64,000 bases of DNA from Methylomarinum vadi (GTDB lineage: Bacteria > Pseudomonadota > Gammaproteobacteria > Methylococcales > Methylomonadaceae), in the NCBI RefSeq assembly GCF_000733935.1, contig NZ_JPON01000001.1, positions 3,918,623-3,982,622 on the forward strand, given 5' to 3'. Both the position numbers and the translations under genes were made by a program. This document shows positions 58,853 through 64,000 of the stretch, piece after piece; position 1 is the first letter of the stretch; every line of letters begins with the position of its first letter. The notes beneath the pieces were generated by a model, which was not told the DNA's origin, ran no database searches, and was given only the letters and a program-made list of their open reading frames with translations.

Positions 58853-61531
58853 GTGGGGCCGCATTATCTGAGTGGTTTTTTTCAGCCTAAATCGGTGGCC
58901 ATTGTCGGAGCATCGGAACGTCCCGATAGTGTCGGGTTCCATTTATATAACAATTTACGCCAGGCCGGATATCAAGGACGTATCCACTTGGTCAACCACC
59001 GTCATACCACCATCCTAGGTAATCCCGCCTATGCCGATATTAACGCCATTCCCGATCTGGTCGAACTGGTCGTCATCGCGACACCTGCGCATACGGTATT
59101 GTCGTTGTTGCGGCAATGCGTCGAACGCAATATCCGCTCGGTGGTGGTTTGCTGCAGTTTTCAACTGCCCGAGATCGATACTCCGTCGCTGAAGCAAGAG
59201 ATGCTGGAACTGGCGCACCGTAACGGCATCCGTATCATGGGGCCCAATTGCTATGGCCTGGCCAGGCCCGAACGCAATTTCAATCTGACCTACAGTAACG
59301 ACACGATCAAGCCGGGCAGTCTCGCCTTGTTGTCGCAATCCGGCGCCGTTTGCAGCGCGATCATCGATTGGGCCAAAACGCAAGACATCGGTTTCTCCAC
59401 CGTTATTTCCATCGGCGACGCCGAGGATATCGATTTTGGCGAAGTGCTGGATTTTCTCAGCATCGACAGCCGTACCCGCAGCATCGTCATGTATGTGGAA
59501 AGCGTGCATAACGCCCGTCGCTTTCTCAGCGGTTTGAAGGCCGCCGCCGGTATCAAGCCGATCGTCTTGATTAAGTCCGGACGCTATCGGGCCAGCGCCC
59601 AGGCGGTGATGTCGCATACCGGCAGGATCGTCGGCGGCGACGATGTCTTCGACGCGGCGATCGCCCGCGCGGGTGTGGTCAGGGTCAACAGCATCGCTCA
59701 ATTGTTTTCGGCGGCGCGTATCCTGACCCATAATTACCGTATCGTCGATAATCGCCTGGCCATCATTACCAATGCCGGCGGGCCGGGCATCATGTGCGCC
59801 GACCAAGCCGAAAAAGCCGGCATCAAGGTCGCCAGATTGTCGCCCGGCAGCGTGCAGGCGTTGCAACGGCATTTGCCGGCCGCGTGCGTCGTTGATAACC
59901 CGTTGAACCTGTTAGGCGATGCGAGCGCCGAACGGTTTCGTCGCTCCTTGCGCCAGTGTCTGGCCGACAGCGCCGTGGACGGCGTGTTGAATATCGTCAC
60001 CCCGCAGGCATTGACCGAGCCGACCGAAATTGCCGGCGCCATCATCGACGAAGCGAGATGCGTTAATAAACCCGTGCTGGCCTCCTGGACCGGCGGCGAA
60101 AAAGTGCGCCAGGGCAGGGAATTGTTCGCCGATAGCCATGTCGCCCATTTCAATACCCCGGAAGCCGCGGTCGATGCGTTTTCCTTTCTGACCCAGTACC
60201 GCCGCAATCAGATATTGCTGAAACAGATTCCGTTGCCGGAGGCGCAAAAATCCGAACCGGACCGGGACAAGGTGTTCGCCATTATCGCCAGCGTGCGCCA
60301 GCAAGGGCGCCAGCAACTGAATGTGTTTGAATCGAAACAGGTTCTGGCGGCTTTCCACATTCCGGTCAACCAGACGTGGCCGACGCAAACGTTAGAGCAG
60401 GCCTTGCATTATTCCTCGCAATTGCCGTTTCCGCAGGTGTTGAAAGTCGATACGCCGGAAATCCGCCATAAAACCGATATCGGCGGCGTACGCTTGCCTA
60501 TCCATAATGCCCAGGATTTGGCTTTCCATTATCACGATTTGAGGCAAATGTTGGCGCGACGCTATCCCCGGCTGAGCGACATCAATATCAATCTGGAAAG
60601 CATGGTGCGATCTTCCAGCGGGCGGGAGCTGATGCTTGGCATGTTGACCGACCCGGTATTCGGTCCTGCCGTCAGCCTGGGCATGGGCGGTACACTGGTG
60701 GAAATCTTGCAGGATAAGGTGGTGGCGTTGCCGCCGCTGAATCGCTACATGATCGAACAAATGATTGCCGGCAGTAAGGCCGGACGATATCTGCAGCAAT
60801 TTCGTCATTTGCCGGCCGCCAATCGCAATGCGCTGATCGAGGTGATGTTGAATGTATCGACTCTGGTCAGTGAAATGGCCGACATCTGCGAGCTGGAAAT
60901 CAACCCGTTGATCGTCGACGAGTACGGGGCTTGCGCCGTCGATGTCCAGATTAGGATTCATCCGCAGCCACAGCCGCGGACTTATCAGCACATGGCCATT
61001 CATCCTTATCCGTCCGAGCTGACACAGCATTTTAGGCTAGTCAACGGCGTGACTATTTGCATCAGGCCGATCAGGCCGGAGGATGCCGTGCTGGAACAGG
61101 ATTTCGTCAAACGTCTGTCCGAGCGCAGTAAATACTTTCGTTTCATGCAATCGCTGCAGGAATTGACCCCCGATATGTTAGTGCGTTTTACCCAGATCGA
61201 CTACGACCGGGAAATGGCCTTTGTCGTCGTCACGGAGGATGAGGCGATGCCGAATGAGTTGGGCGTGGCCCGCTACATGATCAATCCGGACGGCTATTCC
61301 GCGGAATTCGCCATCGTCATTTCCGATGATTGCCAGGGCCTGGGCATCGGTGTCAAGCTGATGACAACGTTGATCGATGCGGCCCGGCGCAAGGGGCTGC
61401 GGCAATTGGAAGGCGAGGTGCTGGCGGTCAACAAAGCGATGCTCGCGCTATCTAAGAAGCTGGGCTTCATAACGGTGCCGATCGAAGATGATTATGAAGT
61501 CGTTCGGGTGATCAAGGATCTGCGGGAGTAG
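58853..61531 (+). CDS. Acyl-CoA ligase (NDP-forming)-GNAT fusion, Pat/YfiQ-like
   Basis: An 892-residue fusion. A CoA-binding Rossmann domain (SVAIVGASERPDSVGFHLY) and a ligase domain (ALLSQSGAVCSAIIDWA, MSHTGRIVGGDD) fill residues 1-460, an ATP-grasp domain (LKVDTPEIRHKTDIGGVRL) about 480-695, and a GNAT acetyltransferase domain (CIRPIRPEDAVLEQDFV, VISDDCQGLGIGVKLM) about 720-890. Homologues acetylate lysines of metabolic enzymes such as acetyl-CoA synthetase. The SHTG histidine expected of an active ligase is kept here. The start is GTG, with GGAGG just upstream; the overlapping ATG at 58851 is out of frame. Confidence 0.9.
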   Translation: MGPHYLSGFFQPKSVAIVGASERPDSVGFHLYNNLRQAGYQGRIHLVNHRHTTILGNPAYADINAIPDLVELVVIATPAHTVLSLLRQCVERNIRSVVVCCSFQLPEIDTPSLKQEMLELAHRNGIRIMGPNCYGLARPERNFNLTYSNDTIKPGSLALLSQSGAVCSAIIDWAKTQDIGFSTVISIGDAEDIDFGEVLDFLSIDSRTRSIVMYVESVHNARRFLSGLKAAAGIKPIVLIKSGRYRASAQAVMSHTGRIVGGDDVFDAAIARAGVVRVNSIAQLFSAARILTHNYRIVDNRLAIITNAGGPGIMCADQAEKAGIKVARLSPGSVQALQRHLPAACVVDNPLNLLGDASAERFRRSLRQCLADSAVDGVLNIVTPQALTEPTEIAGAIIDEARCVNKPVLASWTGGEKVRQGRELFADSHVAHFNTPEAAVDAFSFLTQYRRNQILLKQIPLPEAQKSEPDRDKVFAIIASVRQQGRQQLNVFESKQVLAAFHIPVNQTWPTQTLEQALHYSSQLPFPQVLKVDTPEIRHKTDIGGVRLPIHNAQDLAFHYHDLRQMLARRYPRLSDININLESMVRSSSGRELMLGMLTDPVFGPAVSLGMGGTLVEILQDKVVALPPLNRYMIEQMIAGSKAGRYLQQFRHLPAANRNALIEVMLNVSTLVSEMADICELEINPLIVDEYGACAVDVQIRIHPQPQPRTYQHMAIHPYPSELTQHFRLVNGVTICIRPIRPEDAVLEQDFVKRLSERSKYFRFMQSLQELTPDMLVRFTQIDYDREMAFVVVTEDEAMPNELGVARYMINPDGYSAEFAIVISDDCQGLGIGVKLMTTLIDAARRKGLRQLEGEVLAVNKAMLALSKKLGFITVPIEDDYEVVRVIKDLRE

Positions 61532-61652
61532 GGTATAATAAACATTTTTTTAGCCGCCGATTGCAGCGCACATTAAGGGCACCAAGTTTATTTGACGGCC
61601 TCGATTTCGTCCTTGACCTGCTGCCTTCCATCTTGATTCTATCATTCGAAGT

Positions 61653-63047
61653 ATGTCCGAAATTTACTCACTTAACACCGACTATGCGGTCGATTCGCTG
61701 AAAGTCCCCCCGCATTCGATTCAGGCCGAGCAGTCGGTCCTGGGCGGTTTGATGCTGGATAACCAGACCTGGGATAGCGTGTCGGATAAGGTGTCCGAAC
61801 AGGATTTTTATCGCAAGGACCATAAATTGATTTTCCGTGCCATTGCCAGGCTGGCCGACAAGCAGGAGCCGTTTGACGTGATCACGCTGTCGGAAGCATT
61901 GGACGCCAGCGGCGAGCTGGAGGATTGCGGTGGCCTGGCGTATCTGGGGATGTTGGCCAAGGATACGCCCAGCGCGGCCAATATCATCGCCTACGCCAAT
62001 ATCGTCCGCGATAAATCGGTGTTGCGCCAGTTGATACACGTGGGCACCGAGATATCCGATTCGGCTTTCAACCCCGAAGGGCGGGAAACCGCCGAATTGC
62101 TGGAGAATGCCGAACGCCAAGTGTTCAAAATTGCCGAGCAGAGGCAGCGTGGCCAAGGCGGTTTCAGTTCGATCAAGACCTTGCTCGCGGAGGCGGTCGA
62201 TAAGATCGAAACCTTGTTCGAGATGGAAGGCGACATCACCGGCGCCAGTACCGGCTTCACCGATTTCGATGGGATGACTTCGGGTCTGCAGCCGGCCGAC
62301 TTGATCATCGTCGCAGGCCGGCCGTCGATGGGTAAAACCACGATCGCGATGAACATGGCGGAAAATATCGCCATTTCCGGCGACAAGCCTGTTGCGGTAT
62401 TCAGTATGGAGATGCCGGGCGAGGCGTTGGCGATGCGGATGATGTCGTCGTTGGGGCGGATCGATCAGCACAAGGTCAGAACCGGTAAGCTAGAAGATGA
62501 CGAGTGGCCGCGACTGACCTCGGCGATCAATCTACTGGCTGAAACCAAGTTGTTCATCGACGATACGCCGGCCCTGACGCCGACCGAGGTGCGCTCCCGC
62601 GCCCGCCGACTGGCCCGTGAACACGGACAGTTGGGGCTGATCGTGATCGACTATTTGCAGTTGATGCAGTCGCCTACCAGCGGCGATAACCGGGTGCAGC
62701 AAATCTCCGATATATCCCGCGGCTTGAAGGCTTTGGCCAAGGAGCTGAATGTGCCGGTGATCGCGCTGTCGCAGTTGAACCGGAACCTGGAGCAGCGTCC
62801 GAACAAGCGTCCCGTTATGTCCGATTTGCGCGAGTCCGGTGCGATCGAGCAGGACGCCGATCTGATCGTGTTCGTCTACCGCGACGAAGTCTATAACGAA
62901 GACAGTCCCGACAAAGGCATCGCCGAGGTGATTATCGGTAAGCAGCGTAACGGTCCGCTCGGCACCGTGCGCCTGACTTTTCTGGGGCAGTACACGCGCT
63001 TCGAGAATTTCGTCGGCGATAGCTATGGCTATGAGGATTATGAATGA
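61653..63047 (+). CDS. dnaB: Replicative DNA helicase DnaB
   Basis: A 464-residue hexameric helicase that unwinds DNA at the replication fork. The N-terminal domain (PPHSIQAEQSVLGGLMLDN) and the RecA-like domain with Walker A GRPSMGKTTIAMNMA (about 222), Walker B LIVIDYLQLMQ and SDLRESGAIEQDADLI are typical. There is no intein and the frame is intact. Its stop overlaps the alr start (ATGA), a common dnaB-alr arrangement in gammaproteobacteria. rplI is not directly upstream. Confidence 0.97.
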   Translation: MSEIYSLNTDYAVDSLKVPPHSIQAEQSVLGGLMLDNQTWDSVSDKVSEQDFYRKDHKLIFRAIARLADKQEPFDVITLSEALDASGELEDCGGLAYLGMLAKDTPSAANIIAYANIVRDKSVLRQLIHVGTEISDSAFNPEGRETAELLENAERQVFKIAEQRQRGQGGFSSIKTLLAEAVDKIETLFEMEGDITGASTGFTDFDGMTSGLQPADLIIVAGRPSMGKTTIAMNMAENIAISGDKPVAVFSMEMPGEALAMRMMSSLGRIDQHKVRTGKLEDDEWPRLTSAINLLAETKLFIDDTPALTPTEVRSRARRLAREHGQLGLIVIDYLQLMQSPTSGDNRVQQISDISRGLKALAKELNVPVIALSQLNRNLEQRPNKRPVMSDLRESGAIEQDADLIVFVYRDEVYNEDSPDKGIAEVIIGKQRNGPLGTVRLTFLGQYTRFENFVGDSYGYEDYE

Positions 63048-64000
63048 TTCCGGCTGCCTATGCGTTGCTCGATCTCGAGGCCGTACGCCACAATTTGCAA
63101 ATCGCCAAGCGCCACGCTCCCAATGCCAAGATCATGGCCGTTATCAAGGCCAATGCCTATGGTCACGGTTTGCTGCGGATCGCTTCTCTGTTATTGCCTG
63201 AAGTCGATGCCGTCGCCTTGGCGCGGGCCGACGAGGGCATACGTTTACGCAAAGCGGGCTTCGATAAACCCATCACAATACTGGAAGGCTTTGTTTGCGC
63301 CGAGGAATTGGAGGGGCTATACCAATATCATCTCGATGCCGTAATCCATTCGTCGCAACAGATCGATTTGCTGGAACAGCGGCGGGGAGAGGGACTGATT
63401 TCGGTCTGGTTGAAGATCGATAGCGGCATGAATCGGCTCGGTTTTAAAGGGCGCGAGGTCGAGGCGGCTTACAAGCGCCTAGCGGGTTGCCAGAGTGTCA
63501 ATCGGCCGGTAGGCTTGATGACGCATTTAGCCACGGCCGACGATTTGTATGACGGCAATACGCCGCGGCAGGTCGCCGTGTTCAACGAATTGACCAAGGA
63601 TTACCCGGGGCCGCGCAATATCGCCAATTCGGCCGGAATTCTAGGCTGGAGAGAGACGTTGTCGGATTGGGTTAGGCCTGGCATCATGCTGTACGGTTGT
63701 TCGCCGTTTATCGGCCAAGAGGCCGAACAACAGGGCTTGAGGCCGGTCATGAGCCTCAAATCCCGCGTCATTGCCGTCAAGCAAGTGATAGCCGGCGAGT
63801 CGGTCGGTTACGGCGGTGGTTGGGTTTGCCCAAGGGATACCCAGTTGGGCGTCATCGCGATCGGTTATGGCGACGGATATCCACGCTATGCTAGGTCGGG
63901 AACCCCGGTATTGGTGAACGGCCGTGAAGTGCCGCTAATCGGCCGGGTATCGATGGACATGATTACCGTCGATTTGCAGAGCCAGCCGGAGGCAAAGCCG
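63044..64000 (+). CDS. alr: Alanine racemase, partial (C-terminus beyond the window)
   Basis: An open frame of 319 codons reaches the right edge. It makes D-alanine for peptidoglycan. The PLP lysine is K35 in AVIKANAYGHG; WLKIDSGMNRLGF, ANSAGI, VRPGIMLYG and IGYGDGYPR follow in the family order, and the last part reads GRVSMDMITVDL, close to the second active-site region. The N-terminal barrel is complete and most of the C-terminal beta domain is missing only because the window ends. The ATG overlaps the dnaB stop. Confidence 0.95.
   Translation, partial: MIPAAYALLDLEAVRHNLQIAKRHAPNAKIMAVIKANAYGHGLLRIASLLLPEVDAVALARADEGIRLRKAGFDKPITILEGFVCAEELEGLYQYHLDAVIHSSQQIDLLEQRRGEGLISVWLKIDSGMNRLGFKGREVEAAYKRLAGCQSVNRPVGLMTHLATADDLYDGNTPRQVAVFNELTKDYPGPRNIANSAGILGWRETLSDWVRPGIMLYGCSPFIGQEAEQQGLRPVMSLKSRVIAVKQVIAGESVGYGGGWVCPRDTQLGVIAIGYGDGYPRYARSGTPVLVNGREVPLIGRVSMDMITVDLQSQPEAKP

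Noticed and set aside
59015-59872. A 285-residue minus-strand frame opposite the acyl-CoA ligase gene
   Set aside because: It is the antisense of a well-supported gene; a G+C-biased third position explains the long open frame.
1-64000. CRISPR arrays, rRNA genes, phage structural genes
   Set aside because: No regularly spaced direct repeats with unique spacers, no rRNA-like sequence and no capsid, tail or terminase motifs were seen.

Overview
This window looks like the chromosome of a gammaproteobacterium, probably a methylotroph or methanotroph of the Methylococcales. The lineage is an inference. It rests on the four-gene ABC system of the type associated with PQQ-dependent alcohol dehydrogenases (24724-28403), the gammaproteobacterial style of glnS, gshA, recQ, dnaB and alr, and the large number of c-di-GMP and two-component proteins. 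No rRNA gene, intact tRNA gene or CRISPR array is visible.

Layout. Positions 1-5124 are the right end of an integrated genomic island. It holds a P4-type tyrosine integrase, a Fic protein, a DUF6387-like protein, an AlpA/excisionase-like HTH protein translationally coupled to a 46-residue YqaJ-like recombinase fragment, and a partial gene cut by the window edge. The island ends in a 3' fragment of tRNA-Asn(GTT) followed by an orphaned terminator. An IS200-type element sits just upstream of the integrase, and an identical 592-bp copy lies at 54611-55202. Both copies carry the same in-frame TGA before the predicted catalytic tyrosine.

Positions 5259-24547 are mostly core genes. They include a histidine kinase with a REC-DUF3369-GGDEF-EAL regulator, a dicarboxylate symporter fused to a solute-binding domain, DUF2062, MarC and ComEC proteins, a 100-bp MITE-like repeat, a large MscS-type channel, a FlgO-like lipoprotein, a HAD phosphatase, a fructosamine-kinase-family protein, glnS, a MOSC protein and a PilZ protein. 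Next come the PQQ-type ABC operon, cysH/gshA (sulfate reduction and glutathione), recQ and a membrane transglycosylase.

Positions 34530-43884 form an envelope-modification locus: PAP2 phosphatase, LtaS/OpgB-like phosphotransferase, CDF transporter, cytochrome b561, ArnT-like transferase, and an OmpR-family regulator with its kinase. A convergent pair follows (ArnC-like GT2 and LAB_N). The first gene has four hexamers at an exact 11-bp period just upstream of a -10 box, a likely binding site for the linked regulator. Positions 44181-47724 hold a PEBP protein, a NfeD/slipin pair and a DUF2202 protein.

The most interesting region is 47812-55202. One minus-strand operon encodes a single-domain protoglobin, a small coupled protein, a histidine kinase whose N-terminus resembles the plant/cyanobacterial ethylene-receptor transmembrane domain (CGxxH copper motif), and a 1097-residue REC-SpoIIE phosphatase-REC-PAS-GGDEF-EAL output protein. 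I read this as a candidate gas-sensing module. Upstream lie a Roadblock/LC7 protein and a strong candidate for an unannotated small RNA with GGA motifs and a terminator. The window ends with a PAS kinase/regulator pair, a lipoprotein, an acyl-CoA ligase-GNAT fusion, dnaB and a partial alr.
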